A DNA stretch of 64,000 bases from an uncultured Paraglaciecola sp. (GTDB lineage: Bacteria > Pseudomonadota > Gammaproteobacteria > Enterobacterales > Alteromonadaceae). Both the position numbers and the translations under genes were made by a program. Location: contig CANMKA010000010.1 of assembly GCA_947498355.1 (NCBI GenBank), positions 60,255 through 124,254 on the forward strand. The letters are read 5' to 3'. Shown in pieces: positions 1-9,555 of this stretch (the first letter of the stretch is position 1; each line of letters begins with the position of its first letter). The notes beneath the pieces are model-generated. The model ran no database searches. It had not been told where the DNA came from and saw nothing but the letters and a program-made list of their open reading frames with translations.

Positions 1-1224
1 AGAAGATAGATTTAACGAATTATGCCATTGCACTAAACCTGGGGTTGCATAGGCTCCAACAATAGACACAGCATTTTTAAACTCGTTACTTCCATCAGGA
101 ATAAATATGTAATCCCCTTGTTGCACTCCAACAGAGGATGATTTTGCATTGAGCAAGTTAACCGTTTTGACTTCTAACCCTTTGCCAGCGGTTTTTCTTG
201 CAATTTGAGTGGTTTCGGCTGCACCAGATGGCAATAAGCCTCCTGCAATCGCAATAATATCTTGCAAGCTTTCGGTTTGCTTCGCCTCATATATGGCCGG
301 GCGCCTAACATTACCTGCAACACTTACTACTTTTTGCACGGTGGGAATAAAAATCACGTCACCTTGCTGTAAGCGTTTATCTTTGCTGGTATCGCCAAAA
401 ATTAATAGATCATATAAATCGAACTCAGTAACCGTTTGGCCGTTTCGTTTTAGCTGAATGTTTCTCAGAGAGCCTATTTCGTTTACACCACCACTTGCGA
501 ATAAGGCATGAGTGATAGTTGATAAGGCGCTGAGGGTAAAGGCTCCTGGCCTATGTGCTTCGCCCACAATATAAATTTGAATCGTTCGCAGCTGCCCCAT
601 AGTAATGTAAGGGGTAACGCCTATCACCTGTTCTTGATATTTTTCGAGTAATTGTGCTTTTAACTGCTGATACGTTAACCCTACCGCAGACATTGGCCCT
701 AACTCAGGAATTTGAACCGTACCTTCACTATTAATTGCGAGCTCAAACTGCGCGTTTTGTTTTCCGAATAGTTGCACATTGACGCTATCTCCCGGACCTA
801 ACACGTAGCTATCGGGCACTGGGGTATTTGATGCTGGTGCAAAACTAATCCCCTGCTCTCCTAACCCAACACTGTCGAATAAGCTGTAACCAAATGGTTT
901 CAACTCAGCTGTTAGCGTTTGTGTTGCACTTTGCTTTGCCAGTTCATCTGAAATCTGTTGCTCGTCTACCTCTCGAATGACATTTTCGGTTACTTGAGTG
1001 GTATTGGCGCCGCTGTTATCGGAATTCCCTGAGTTTTGAAAGCTAGCGATATCAATTCCCAACTGACGAGCAAGGGCCTCTTGCTGGGCTCTAGGCATGT
1101 TTTTAAATTGATTAATTTGCTCTTGGCTGGGTACAAAAGACTGGGAGAGGGCACTTCCACTAATTAAAAAAGCAACTAAGCTAATCATTGCGATTTTATA
1201 CTTTTTCAACATCTTGCTATCCAT
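1..1224 (-). CDS. Polysaccharide export outer-membrane protein (Wza/SLBB family), C-terminus outside window
   Basis: Partial gene: 408 codons are open from the ATG at 1224 to the left edge, and the 3' end lies outside. The N-terminus is lysine-rich followed by a hydrophobic stretch ending near SGSALSQ, a typical signal peptide. Around residue 137 the sequence YVLGPGDSV begins a polysaccharide export (Poly_export) domain. It is followed by SLBB-type blocks with the recurring pattern VxGxxxxPGxF/Y (IVGEAHRPGAF, VAGNVRRPAIY, IVGAYATPG). Family members form the outer-membrane channel for capsule or exopolysaccharide export. No lipobox cysteine is visible, unlike E. coli Wza, so it resembles the larger non-acylated marine versions. 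The partner Wzc/Wzb genes would be expected to the left. Confidence 0.88.
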   Translation of the reverse strand, partial: MDSKMLKKYKIAMISLVAFLISGSALSQSFVPSQEQINQFKNMPRAQQEALARQLGIDIASFQNSGNSDNSGANTTQVTENVIREVDEQQISDELAKQSATQTLTAELKPFGYSLFDSVGLGEQGISFAPASNTPVPDSYVLGPGDSVNVQLFGKQNAQFELAINSEGTVQIPELGPMSAVGLTYQQLKAQLLEKYQEQVIGVTPYITMGQLRTIQIYIVGEAHRPGAFTLSALSTITHALFASGGVNEIGSLRNIQLKRNGQTVTEFDLYDLLIFGDTSKDKRLQQGDVIFIPTVQKVVSVAGNVRRPAIYEAKQTESLQDIIAIAGGLLPSGAAETTQIARKTAGKGLEVKTVNLLNAKSSSVGVQQGDYIFIPDGSNEFKNAVSIVGAYATPGLVQWHNSLNLSS

Positions 1225-1508
1225 AATTAATCTGAAGGTGGTTTGATGTTCGATTGTCCGGATAATTCACCGACTATTCAATCAATAACCAAAAATTCAC
1301 AGGCGCAGGATAATAGCCGAAAGCCAGCCGAATATAAATAGCAAATGATTGAAATTGTACAACAACAGCATATTAAAAAAGTGTAGTGCTCGTGTAGTTG
1401 GGGGTTACTCGATGACATAAATATTTGATGGTCTTGCACCTAAACTCATTTTCAAGCACCATGTTTTTATTGTTTGATTATGCACGTTCCCTAAAGGCCT
1501 TCTTCTCC
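1225..1508. other. Divergent intergenic region between export gene and peptide transporter
   Basis: AT-rich spacer between two divergent genes. It must hold both promoters, but I see no convincing paired -35/-10 boxes and no ops element (RfaH site) on the polysaccharide side. Confidence 0.5.
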
Positions 1509-3002
1509 ATGACACCAGAATCGACCTCTCTTAACCAAGATACCCGCTTTTTTGGACACCCTCTTGGTCTCAAAACCTTGTTACTCACAGAAATGTGGGA
1601 GCGTATGAGTTATTACGGCATGCGCGCTATGCTTATATTCTTTATGATTGCAGCGATTCAAGACGGCGGTTTAGGTATAACGTTAGCCTCCGCAACTTCA
1701 ATATATGGGTTATACACTGGCTTTGTTTATTTAATGGGGTTACCCGGCGGATGGATTGCAGATCGCCTCATCGGTGGTCGAAAAGCCATTTGGTATGGCG
1801 GAATCATTATAATGCTTGGGCATATGGTACTGGCTATTCCAAATGAACAAACTTTCTTTATTGGCTTAGTATTAGTCGTGCTAGGTACAGGCTTGCTTAA
1901 ACCCAATATTGGGGCTTTGGTCGGTCAACTATACAGTAATGAAGATGCTCGCCGTGACAGTGGATACACACTGTATTACATGGGGATTAATATTGGAGCA
2001 GTAATAGGTGGGATAGTATGTGGTTATTTACGCCTTAACATTGGTTGGCATTGGGCGTTTGGTGCGGCTGCCATCGGTATGGGATTAGGCTTAATTCAAT
2101 TTCACTTTACGTCACACCAGCTTAAAGAAGTTGGGGCTAAACCCACACATCAATTATCAGACAGAGCGAAGAAAATAAGCTGGTCAATTATTGTTGCCTT
2201 CTTAGTTACACTTGTCTTCATTAGCACATTACTAATGAATGGTAATCTCTCATTTAACGCTCCACTGGTGGCAGATTCATTCGCAATAATCGCAACTATA
2301 CTATTTTTTGTATGCTTTTTTGGAATCTTCTTTTTTGGAAGCACTACGCCAGCCGAGAAGAAAAATTTAGGGGCATTACTACTCGTTTGTATCGCGTCTG
2401 TGTTCTTTTGGATGGGATTTGAGCAATCAGGTTCTTCATTAAATCTATTCGCTCAAGACTACACTCAACGCTTAGTCGGCAGTTTCGAAATACCAGCAGA
2501 ATGGTTTCAAAGCATAAATTCTGTTTTCATTATCATATTATCCCCCTTCATCGCAGCTTTGTGGATCAATCTTGCGAAAAAGTTGATTACTCCCTCTTTC
2601 GGACTAAAGTGCGCCCTCGGCTTAGTGATTATGGCTTGTGGCTTTTTAGTGATGTTCTTTGCTGCCCAAATTGCCGCTAGCGGGCTAAAAGTTGCGCCGT
2701 ATTGGTTAGTGGCTACCTATTTTCTTCATTCTGTTGGAGAATTATGCTTAAGCCCGGTAGCCCTGAGTGCCGTCAGTAAATTATCGCCAAAACGTTTCTC
2801 AGGCCAATTGATGGGGATTTTTGTGCTGACCTATGCTATTGGCAACGTACTTGCTGGCAGGTTAGCGGGTAATTTTGACCCGAGTAATTTGCAACAGATG
2901 CCAGACCTTTATTTACATATCAGCCTATTTACCATAGGTGTTGGGGTGGTGGTTTACTTAGCTACGTTTAAAACTAAAAAGTGGGAAAAGGCCGCAGATT
3001 AA
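1509..3002 (+). CDS. Proton-dependent oligopeptide transporter (POT/PTR2 family)
   Basis: Inner-membrane proton-coupled di/tripeptide importer of the major facilitator superfamily, 497 residues with about 14 hydrophobic segments. Family marks are the ExxERxxYYG motif near the N-terminus (EMWERMSYYGMRAM), the GGWIADRLIGGRK loop, GTGLLKPNIG, the PTR2 signature region DSGYTLYYMGINIGA and the late SVGELCLSP segment. The reading frame is open upstream to 1425, but the extra residues have no family counterpart, so I prefer the ATG at 1509, although its ribosome-binding site is weak. It appears monocistronic, because a hairpin terminator follows directly. DtpA/DtpT-like naming is possible, but the exact orthologue cannot be fixed by eye. 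Confidence 0.93.
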   Translation: MTPESTSLNQDTRFFGHPLGLKTLLLTEMWERMSYYGMRAMLIFFMIAAIQDGGLGITLASATSIYGLYTGFVYLMGLPGGWIADRLIGGRKAIWYGGIIIMLGHMVLAIPNEQTFFIGLVLVVLGTGLLKPNIGALVGQLYSNEDARRDSGYTLYYMGINIGAVIGGIVCGYLRLNIGWHWAFGAAAIGMGLGLIQFHFTSHQLKEVGAKPTHQLSDRAKKISWSIIVAFLVTLVFISTLLMNGNLSFNAPLVADSFAIIATILFFVCFFGIFFFGSTTPAEKKNLGALLLVCIASVFFWMGFEQSGSSLNLFAQDYTQRLVGSFEIPAEWFQSINSVFIIILSPFIAALWINLAKKLITPSFGLKCALGLVIMACGFLVMFFAAQIAASGLKVAPYWLVATYFLHSVGELCLSPVALSAVSKLSPKRFSGQLMGIFVLTYAIGNVLAGRLAGNFDPSNLQQMPDLYLHISLFTIGVGVVVYLATFKTKKWEKAAD

Positions 3003-3020
3003 CGCACAATACCTATTACT

Positions 3021-3048
3021 AAGGCCGCACCTCGTTGCGGCCTTTGCT
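3021..3048 (+). terminator. Rho-independent terminator after the peptide transporter
   Basis: Nine-base stem AAGGCCGCA / TGCGGCCTT with a six-base loop, then TTGCTT. The stem is strong but the T-tract is short. Confidence 0.7.
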
Positions 3049-3073
3049 TGACTTATCACTAGGCTTTTACAAA

Positions 3074-3376
3074 ATGAAATTGTATTTTTCCACTAAGAGT
3101 ATTCCTCAACTTAAAGAGCTTAGCTTAACGGCTAGGCTCGAAGCCATACAAAAAGCCGAAAGACGGCTGACTGGCCCAGAAAAACTGTTACTCAACCTTT
3201 TAAAATTGTGTATCGTAGTGCCAATTTTCGTTTTGATCATTCAGGTAGCGCAAAACTGGTTAGCCATTATCTGGGCCTTACTCGTAACCTTACTGTACCC
3301 ACTACTAGTAAAACCGATTCATTACGGACTAGTCGCCAAGTACATTCCTAAAGCAAAAAACAAAGGAAGTGAATAA
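3074..3376 (+). CDS. Small membrane protein of unknown function (possibly DUF6170 family)
   Basis: 100-residue protein starting [14 protein letters not shown] charged amphipathic N-terminal half (about residues 15-40) is followed by two hydrophobic segments (about 45-66 and 67-83) and a basic tail, so it is probably an inner-membrane protein with cytoplasmic ends. The frame is open further up, but the longer start would lie inside the preceding terminator, so the ATG at 3074 is preferred. Its stop codon is one base before galE and its last codons contain the galE ribosome-binding site, so the two are probably translated together. The sequence resembles small conserved Alteromonadales proteins annotated DUF6170. 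That assignment is from memory and uncertain, and no function is known to me. Confidence 0.72.
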   Translation: MKLYFSTKSIPQLKELSLTARLEAIQKAERRLTGPEKLLLNLLKLCIVVPIFVLIIQVAQNWLAIIWALLVTLLYPLLVKPIHYGLVAKYIPKAKNKGSE

Positions 3377-3377
3377 T

Positions 3378-4391
3378 ATGCAAACAATCCTAGTTACAGG
3401 CGGTGCTGGTTATATAGGCAGCCATACAGTGCTGCAATTACTCGAAGCCGGCAACCAAGTCATAGTGCTAGATAACTTGTGTAACTCTTCAGCCGAGTCC
3501 CTAAAGCGTGTTGAAGAGCTCACAGGAAAGAAAACGATTTTTGTTCAAGGTGATATCCGCGACCATACTATTTTAGAGTTACTTTTTTCAAAGCACACCA
3601 TAGATGCAGTGGTACATTTCGCTGGGCTAAAAGCAGTGGGAGAGTCAGTAGAGAAACCCCTAAATTATTACAACAATAACGTTTACGGGACCCTTACCTT
3701 GTGCGAAGCCATGAAAAAATTTGGGGTAAAGAATTTAGTATTTAGCTCATCGGCAACTGTATATGGCGACCCCGTCACTTTACCGCTAAAAGAGGATATG
3801 CCAACGGGTCAACCGACTAATCCTTATGGTATGTCTAAGCTTATGGTCGAGTTAGTTTTAAAAGACCTATATAAGTCCGACAGTTCTTGGAATATTGCGC
3901 TACTCAGATACTTCAATCCTGCGGGTGCTCACCCATCAGGACGCATAGGCGAGGATCCAAATGGTATACCCAATAATCTTATGCCCTATATCACTCAAGT
4001 CGCCACAGGAAAACGCGAACAGCTATCCATTTATGGCAACGACTACGACACACCAGATGGTACAGGCGTGCGAGATTATATTCATGTAGAAGACTTAGCA
4101 GCAGGCCACCTAAAAGCCATAGACAAGTTAAAGACAGGTACGGGTATTGTTACTTACAACTTAGGAACAGGCCAAGGTTACAGCGTATTGGACATGGTAA
4201 AGGCGTTTGAACAACAAAGCGGCAAAACCATAGCTTATCAGTTTGTAGGACGCAGAAGCGGCGACGTTGCATCTTGTTATGCTGATCCGCAAACCGCACG
4301 AGACGAACTCGACTGGGTTGCTACCCGTGGACTAGATGAAATGTGTCGCGATTCTTGGAATTGGCAAAAGTCTAACCCCGAGGGTTACTAA
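3378..4391 (+). CDS. galE: UDP-glucose 4-epimerase
   Basis: Interconverts UDP-glucose and UDP-galactose using bound NAD, supplying galactose to surface polysaccharides and feeding galactose catabolism (Leloir pathway). The 337-residue length fits the family. The Rossmann motif [11 protein letters not shown] is at the N-terminus. SSSATVYG and YGMSK carry the catalytic Ser, Tyr and Lys of the extended short-chain dehydrogenase fold, and the FNPAGAHP and [10 protein letters not shown] blocks are typical of GalE. The start is the ATG at 3378, preceded by AAGGAAG. A GTG nine bases upstream is in frame but would overlap the previous gene. With a polysaccharide export gene 2 kb away, a role in envelope sugar supply is plausible. 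Confidence 0.96.
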   Translation: MQTILVTGGAGYIGSHTVLQLLEAGNQVIVLDNLCNSSAESLKRVEELTGKKTIFVQGDIRDHTILELLFSKHTIDAVVHFAGLKAVGESVEKPLNYYNNNVYGTLTLCEAMKKFGVKNLVFSSSATVYGDPVTLPLKEDMPTGQPTNPYGMSKLMVELVLKDLYKSDSSWNIALLRYFNPAGAHPSGRIGEDPNGIPNNLMPYITQVATGKREQLSIYGNDYDTPDGTGVRDYIHVEDLAAGHLKAIDKLKTGTGIVTYNLGTGQGYSVLDMVKAFEQQSGKTIAYQFVGRRSGDVASCYADPQTARDELDWVATRGLDEMCRDSWNWQKSNPEGY

Positions 4392-4443
4392 GCATCACGC
4401 TAGTATTACCTATTGGTATTATCTAACGGTTTACAGTCATAAC

Positions 4444-4483
4444 AAAAAAGCCCAAATATCGTACAAATATTTGGGCTTTTTTA
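4444..4483. terminator. Bidirectional terminator between convergent galE and mlaA
   Basis: Stem AAAGCCCAAATAT / ATATTTGGGCTTT with A-tract on one side and T-tract on the other, so it can stop transcription from both directions. Confidence 0.88.
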
Positions 4484-4544
4484 TATCCATATTTTGGTTC
4501 TACATTCAAATTGAAGCGGTAAAGGCCAAGCTTAACAGCTGACC

Positions 4545-5306
4545 TTATAAATCATCTAAAAAGGCATCGAGTTCGTTATCAAGGGCTTTTTCCTCTTTGC
4601 TTTTCTCTACCTCGCCGTCTTTGACTTTAAATTCTAAGTTTTGAAAATAAGCACTTTTGACAAAAGTATAAGGATCTGATGAATTAGCCAGTTGTTGCTC
4701 TTGCTGAATAACCAAAGCCCTGCCCTCTATCGCCTTAACACCCACTCTTAATACGTTAAAGTATACATTTAGACTATCTAAAGGAGCGTATGCCGTATCG
4801 ACCACATCGCCTGTGGCACTTCTCACGTCACTCGGTCCTAGGGCAGGAAGCATCAAATAAGGGCCAGTTTTTATCCCCCACTTGCCTAACACCTCACCAA
4901 ACTCTTCTGGTTTAGAATCTAATCCAATTTTGCTCGCAACATCTATTGTGCCAACTAAGCCCACGGTAGAGTTAACAACAAACCTTCCTAAGCTGACAAA
5001 CGCCCCATCTAACTTACCTTGTAATAAGTTATTCAGTGTATACGACGGCTCTTCAAGATTTTCAGCAGCATTGAGTAAACCGGTTCTGGCAAACTGAGGC
5101 ATGTAATCTACATATGCCACTGTGACTGGACGTAAAAGGTATTCATCCAAAATATCGTAGTTAATATCCCACATCACACGGTTGACCGACTCTAAAGGAT
5201 CTTTAGGATCTTGATACTTACTGGCTTGCTGCTCTGCCCCATGACGAGATGCACAACCTGTTAGTAGTGTAAGCCCCAGCAGAGACAGCATTAATACGTT
5301 TTTCAT
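4545..5306 (-). CDS. mlaA: Outer-membrane phospholipid transport lipoprotein MlaA (VacJ)
   Basis: Outer-membrane lipoprotein that passes misplaced phospholipids from the outer leaflet to the Mla system for retrograde transport. The 253-residue protein has a signal peptide ending LLTGC, giving acylated Cys18. The body carries the family blocks DPLESVNRVMWDINYDILDEYLLRP, the VDYMPQ region, the NLLQGK segment and LPALGPSDVR. A charged C-terminal tail (EKSKEEKALDNELDAFLDDL) is extra. The start ATG overlaps the ccmI stop by four bases, so it is the last gene of the ccm operon. The mlaFEDCB genes are not in the window. Confidence 0.95.
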   Translation of the reverse strand: MKNVLMLSLLGLTLLTGCASRHGAEQQASKYQDPKDPLESVNRVMWDINYDILDEYLLRPVTVAYVDYMPQFARTGLLNAAENLEEPSYTLNNLLQGKLDGAFVSLGRFVVNSTVGLVGTIDVASKIGLDSKPEEFGEVLGKWGIKTGPYLMLPALGPSDVRSATGDVVDTAYAPLDSLNVYFNVLRVGVKAIEGRALVIQQEQQLANSSDPYTFVKSAYFQNLEFKVKDGEVEKSKEEKALDNELDAFLDDL

Positions 5307-6550
5307 GGTTCTTCCTTGTTAATTGTTATGGCAACTTCTGGGTTTATTTGTGAGGTAAAGTCTACCAGCTGCTCACCTTGTAATTCTCCCGTAGCCAGAG
5401 CAACATTTTCGTCAGCGGAGATCCTTGCCACGATTCGAGCCTGAGTAAGCTGCGACAAATTGTAGCCTTGGACCATGGCATTATCATCAGACAAAGACAC
5501 AGTGATAGGAAAATCAGCGAGTGGTAACTTAACCACAGCAGCAGGCATTTTACTGCCCGACAACCCTTGAGCAAACACAAAAATCACCCCAGAACTAGGC
5601 AGCTTATCTTTGAGTGACTCACTCAAAGAGACCGTCACTTCAACCTTGTTAGCAGTTTTACCAGCTGGCTCAGCTTCAGTTGCAGGCTCTTGTTGGTTTA
5701 ATGCAGCGCGCATCTGGGCAATTTTGTCAGTCACCGCTGCATAATTAGGATCAGATTCACCAATAAACCCTTGTAAACGGGTCCAGTGCGTTAAAGACGC
5801 ATTGAACTTGCCCAACTCTGAAGTCACTACAGCCAACATACCCAGCGCACTCACATTATCGGGTTCAATAGACAAAACCCGAGATAAGGCTCGTTCGGCC
5901 GTTTGTAACTGGGCTTCTTGCCCCACCATAAGCAAGGCTTGGGCATAACTAGTAAGGGTACCTACATTGTTTGGGTCTAATTCGATTGAACGTTCAAAAG
6001 CCTCGATAGCACTGTCAGCGCGATTTAACGCCCCCGACACTCGGCCAAGCAACATCCATCCAATAGGATCATTTGGCTCGTCAATTAAACGCGTACGCAG
6101 GCCTAATGCAAAATCTCGCATATCGTCAAAGGTCAAACTGGCGTCTGCTGCAATAATACGCTGACCCAAGGTACTTGTGTTTTGCCTGACTTCTTGCCAG
6201 TGCTGAACTTTATCTAACTCACTCGCGTGAAAGTAAGTTGCGCCCCCTACCCCAACACAAATCAAGATTCCCAAAAGTAAAGGTAATCTGCCACTAGACT
6301 GCTGAGGGTCTTGGCTTTGTACTTCGTCTAACAGGGCCAATTTCAATTCTTTTTGCGCTTGAAGTTTGTCTTCTTCAGTCAATAAAGCTTGTTGTTGCTC
6401 AGTTTCTAATTCAGCTAAGCGTTGCTTAATTAAATTTTTATTGGTTAAACTATTTTGCAACGACTTACCAGTCTTTCGCAGCCAAGGGGCCAGAGCAAAT
6501 CCCCCAGCAACTATGACGAGTATGCTTGCCCACACATAAAAATCATTCAC
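5303..6550 (-). CDS. ccmI: Cytochrome c biogenesis protein CcmI (TPR apocytochrome chaperone)
   Basis: Holds apocytochrome c at the heme ligation complex CcmF/CcmH. It has 415 residues. A membrane segment lies at about 5-23, a charged coiled region at about 30-80 (QQQALLTEEDKLQAQKEL), and a second membrane segment at about 90-108 (LLLGILICVGVGGATYF). A periplasmic TPR region follows (SAIEAFERSIELDPNNVGTL, ERALSRVLSIEPDNVSALG), and the C-terminal domain is of the CcmI/CycH type. It overlaps ccmH by four bases (ATGA) and mlaA by four bases. Confidence 0.93.
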   Translation of the reverse strand: MNDFYVWASILVIVAGGFALAPWLRKTGKSLQNSLTNKNLIKQRLAELETEQQQALLTEEDKLQAQKELKLALLDEVQSQDPQQSSGRLPLLLGILICVGVGGATYFHASELDKVQHWQEVRQNTSTLGQRIIAADASLTFDDMRDFALGLRTRLIDEPNDPIGWMLLGRVSGALNRADSAIEAFERSIELDPNNVGTLTSYAQALLMVGQEAQLQTAERALSRVLSIEPDNVSALGMLAVVTSELGKFNASLTHWTRLQGFIGESDPNYAAVTDKIAQMRAALNQQEPATEAEPAGKTANKVEVTVSLSESLKDKLPSSGVIFVFAQGLSGSKMPAAVVKLPLADFPITVSLSDDNAMVQGYNLSQLTQARIVARISADENVALATGELQGEQLVDFTSQINPEVAITINKEEP

Positions 6551-6993
6551 TCGTCACGCTCCAAAATATCTTCAGCCTGCTTCAGCCTGTCACTGTCTTC
6601 TTGCTGAGGCGGTACTTTTCGGCTTCGCACAATCCAAGTAAGGGTACCCAAGATAAACAATAGAGGGATCAGCCAAAGCCAGATGGTCATAGAATTTACT
6701 GGTGGTTGATAATAAACAAAGTCGCCGTAGCGCTGTTTCATAAAATCGACGACTTGCTCTTTGTCATTCCCCTGTTGAACCAACTGATGCACTTTGCGCT
6801 TTAAATCTACTGCAATCATGGCGTCTGAATCAGCAATATTTTGATTTTGACATTTAGGGCAGCGCAGCTCTTTGGTTAACTCTAAAAACAACTTAGTTTG
6901 CTCCGGATCTTCAAACTGAAACTTATCTTCAGTGATCCCATAAGCTAAGGCTGACAAGCATATTGCCAGCCAAATTACAGTTAATTTCATCAT
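6547..6993 (-). CDS. ccmH: Cytochrome c heme-ligation thiol protein CcmH
   Basis: Periplasmic thiol-disulfide component that keeps the apocytochrome CXXCH cysteines reduced for heme attachment. About 148 residues: signal peptide or anchor 1-19, then the family motif LRCPKCQN with Cys45 and Cys48, and a C-terminal membrane segment (about 104-124). The frame is open to 7041, but the longer start lies in dsbE and removes the signal peptide, so I chose the double ATG at 6993/6990, which overlaps the dsbE stop codon (ATGA). This is the short CcmH form. The TPR half found fused in E. coli CcmH is the separate ccmI here. Confidence 0.93.
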   Translation of the reverse strand: MMKLTVIWLAICLSALAYGITEDKFQFEDPEQTKLFLELTKELRCPKCQNQNIADSDAMIAVDLKRKVHQLVQQGNDKEQVVDFMKQRYGDFVYYQPPVNSMTIWLWLIPLLFILGTLTWIVRSRKVPPQQEDSDRLKQAEDILERDE

Positions 6994-7565
6994 GAGCCTT
7001 TCACCAACTCTTGGTAAAGCGCAGCAAATTTCTTTTCCCAAACTCTTGGGTTTAAATCACCAATATGGTGTAAAAGAATGGTGCCGTTTTGGTCAATTAA
7101 GTAAGTCTCTGGCGCCCCAGAAACCCCTAAATCTAACGATAAGTCGCGCTTAACGTCAAAAATGTTATAGGCATACGGATTACCTAATTGTGCGAGTTTA
7201 TCCCTTACTTCTTGTTGCACACGTTGCACTGTTTTAACACCAAAATCAGGATCTATGTCCTGATCATAATATAAGCCGACTATGTGCTTGCCTTCTCGTT
7301 GCAATTGCATCAAATATGGAATTTCGATGGCGCAAGTAACACACCAAACTCCCCAAACATTCAGTAGAGTGACTTTGCCTAAAAAGACCTCTTGTGTGTA
7401 TTGCACATCCGTATTCATTAAATCAGGTAATAAAAACTCAGGCATAGGTTGAGATATTAAGGTCGATTCTCGGTCGCGAGGATCAGAAAATAAACCCTGA
7501 TATAAAAAACCAGCTATCCCCATAAAAATGAACAGGGGAATTAAGAATAAAGTGGATTTTTTCAC
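6990..7565 (-). CDS. dsbE: Thiol:disulfide interchange protein DsbE/CcmG
   Basis: Membrane-anchored periplasmic thioredoxin-like reductase of cytochrome c maturation. 191 residues, one N-terminal membrane segment (about 5-24), thioredoxin fold with active site WCVTC (Cys75, Cys78), and the cis-proline region VSGAPETYLID, which is typical of CcmG. It overlaps ccmF by four bases and ccmH by three or four bases within the operon. Confidence 0.95.
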   Translation of the reverse strand: MKKSTLFLIPLFIFMGIAGFLYQGLFSDPRDRESTLISQPMPEFLLPDLMNTDVQYTQEVFLGKVTLLNVWGVWCVTCAIEIPYLMQLQREGKHIVGLYYDQDIDPDFGVKTVQRVQQEVRDKLAQLGNPYAYNIFDVKRDLSLDLGVSGAPETYLIDQNGTILLHHIGDLNPRVWEKKFAALYQELVKGS

Positions 7566-9553
7566 GTTGGCTGCTCTCCTTGGCTGTGTTTTTTACCTTT
7601 GTTTTTATTGAGCTTAGCCATACGATAACGCCTATCAGAAATAGAGAACACACCCCCTAAGGCCATAATAAACGCCCCTGCCCAAATCCAATCAATGAAG
7701 GGTTTAACGTAAATACGTATCGACCAATCACCGTTTTTAAGCTGCTCACCCAAAGCCATAAATAAATCTCGAGTAAAACCAGAATCAATGCCGGCTTCTG
7801 TCATGGTGGTTCTTTGCACAGGATAAAAGCGTTTTTCGGCGGTTAAGGTAGTGACGAATTCATCGTCTTCGAACACCTCGACCTTACCCATATCTGAGCT
7901 ATAGTTCGGGCCTTGGTGGGCGAATACACCCTTGAACACAAACTCGTAGTTATTGATGTTAACTGAATCGCCCTCAGCCATTCTCACGTTACGCTCGACA
8001 CTATAGGCGCTGACTAAACAAATCCCGATTAACATCACGGCAAAACCCAAATGCCCAGTGACCATACCCCAGTGGCTGCGAGTTAATTGCTGTAAACTAG
8101 CAACTACTCCCATCCCTTGACTTAGGGCTGGGGTAATACGCTGATGAATTTCCATTATGGTCGTCACTATCACCCAAAAACTGAGTACCAGCCCAAGGGC
8201 CGCCATATAACTCGGTTCGCTGTAGTTCATGTTAATTAGTAAGGCCGCAGCCAAGCTCAAACCAAAAGCAATGAGCAATTGTTTGTACAACGCCTGAGGA
8301 GACTGGTTTTTCCAACGTGACAATGGCCCCAATCCCATAAAAAAGACAAAAGGTACAATAAGATAGGTAAACATCTGGTTGAAAAACGGCGCGCCAATCG
8401 AAATCGCTCCCATACCGAGTTCTTTATGCACCAGAGGAAACAAGGTGCCTAACACCACCACTATGGTTGCTGCCGTCAAAAAGACATTGTTACCCATTAA
8501 AAAGACTTCTCGGGAAATCAACTGATAGCGACCATCGCTTTTCACTTCAGATGCCCTTAGTGCATATAAAGCCAATGAGCCGCCTATGATGACGACCAAC
8601 AAACCCAGTATAAATAATCCACGACCGGGGTCGCTGGCAAATGCATGCACCGACACCAACACCCCAGAACGGATCAAGAAAGTGCCTAATAAGCTTAACG
8701 AAAAGGCAGCAATCGCTAAAAACACTGTCCAAGATTTAAAGACTTTGCGTTTTTCTGTCACTGCTAGGCTGTGCATTAAAGCCGTACCCGCTAGCCAAGG
8801 CATAAACGCAGCATTCTCGGAAGGATCCCAGAACCACCAGCCGCCCCAACCTAATTCGTAATACGCCCACCAACTTCCAAGGGCTAAGCCTAAGGTTAAA
8901 AATGCCCAAGCTGCAATCGTCCAAGGTCGCGACCAACGCGCCCAAGTAGAATCAAGTTTGCCTGAGATTAGCGCCGCTATCGCAAAGGCGAAGGCAACAG
9001 AAAAGCCAACATAGCCCATATACAGCATAGGGGGATGAATAATCATGCCGAAATCTTGAAGTAAAGGATTTAGATCCTTCCCGTCTATGGGGTAAAAAGG
9101 TAGCAGCCTGTCGAAAGGGTTAGAGGTAACTAGCATAAATAAGTAAAAGCCTATGCCAACGGCCCCTAATATTGCGAGCACTCTGGCCACCATTTTAGTG
9201 GGGATACCTTTACTGAAAATAGCGACTGCAACCGTCCATAGCGAAAAAATCAACACCCATAGTAAAAACGAACCTTCATGACCACCCCAAACACCCGTGT
9301 ACTTGTAGTAAATAGGCAAAGACATGCTCGACGTATTTGCTACATAGGCCAAACTAAAATCGTCGGTAACAAAGGCGTAGGTTAAGCAAAAATATGAGAA
9401 CGCAGTAAACAAAAACATGCCTATAGCAAGGGGCTTAGCCATAGCCATCATTTTGTCATGGTCGCGGTACGCCCCCCACATTGGATAAATTGATAGCAAC
9501 ACGGCTAACATAAGGGCGATGACTAACGCGAAATTGCCTAACTCAGCTAACAT
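7562..9553 (-). CDS. ccmF: Heme lyase CcmF
   Basis: Large inner-membrane protein that attaches heme to apocytochrome c. 663 residues, many membrane segments, and the tryptophan-rich WWD heme-handling motif GWGGWWFWDPSENAAFMPW. Conserved histidines lie in HEGSFLLW, IHPPMLYMGY and ALMHSLAVTEKR. A large periplasmic loop precedes the last membrane segment. Length and motif order fit full-length bacterial CcmF. It lies between ccmE and dsbE. Confidence 0.97.
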   Translation of the reverse strand: MLAELGNFALVIALMLAVLLSIYPMWGAYRDHDKMMAMAKPLAIGMFLFTAFSYFCLTYAFVTDDFSLAYVANTSSMSLPIYYKYTGVWGGHEGSFLLWVLIFSLWTVAVAIFSKGIPTKMVARVLAILGAVGIGFYLFMLVTSNPFDRLLPFYPIDGKDLNPLLQDFGMIIHPPMLYMGYVGFSVAFAFAIAALISGKLDSTWARWSRPWTIAAWAFLTLGLALGSWWAYYELGWGGWWFWDPSENAAFMPWLAGTALMHSLAVTEKRKVFKSWTVFLAIAAFSLSLLGTFLIRSGVLVSVHAFASDPGRGLFILGLLVVIIGGSLALYALRASEVKSDGRYQLISREVFLMGNNVFLTAATIVVVLGTLFPLVHKELGMGAISIGAPFFNQMFTYLIVPFVFFMGLGPLSRWKNQSPQALYKQLLIAFGLSLAAALLINMNYSEPSYMAALGLVLSFWVIVTTIMEIHQRITPALSQGMGVVASLQQLTRSHWGMVTGHLGFAVMLIGICLVSAYSVERNVRMAEGDSVNINNYEFVFKGVFAHQGPNYSSDMGKVEVFEDDEFVTTLTAEKRFYPVQRTTMTEAGIDSGFTRDLFMALGEQLKNGDWSIRIYVKPFIDWIWAGAFIMALGGVFSISDRRYRMAKLNKNKGKKHSQGEQPT

Positions 9554-9555
9554 AA

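Noticed and set aside
1225..1425. ops/RfaH element before the polysaccharide export gene
   Set aside because: No GGCGGTAG-type sequence on the minus strand.
3035..3073. Longer start for the small membrane protein
   Set aside because: It would begin inside the terminator hairpin; the MKLYF start is better.
4336..4542. Short plus-strand reading frame after galE
   Set aside because: Runs from inside galE across the terminator; no ribosome-binding site and no conserved sequence.
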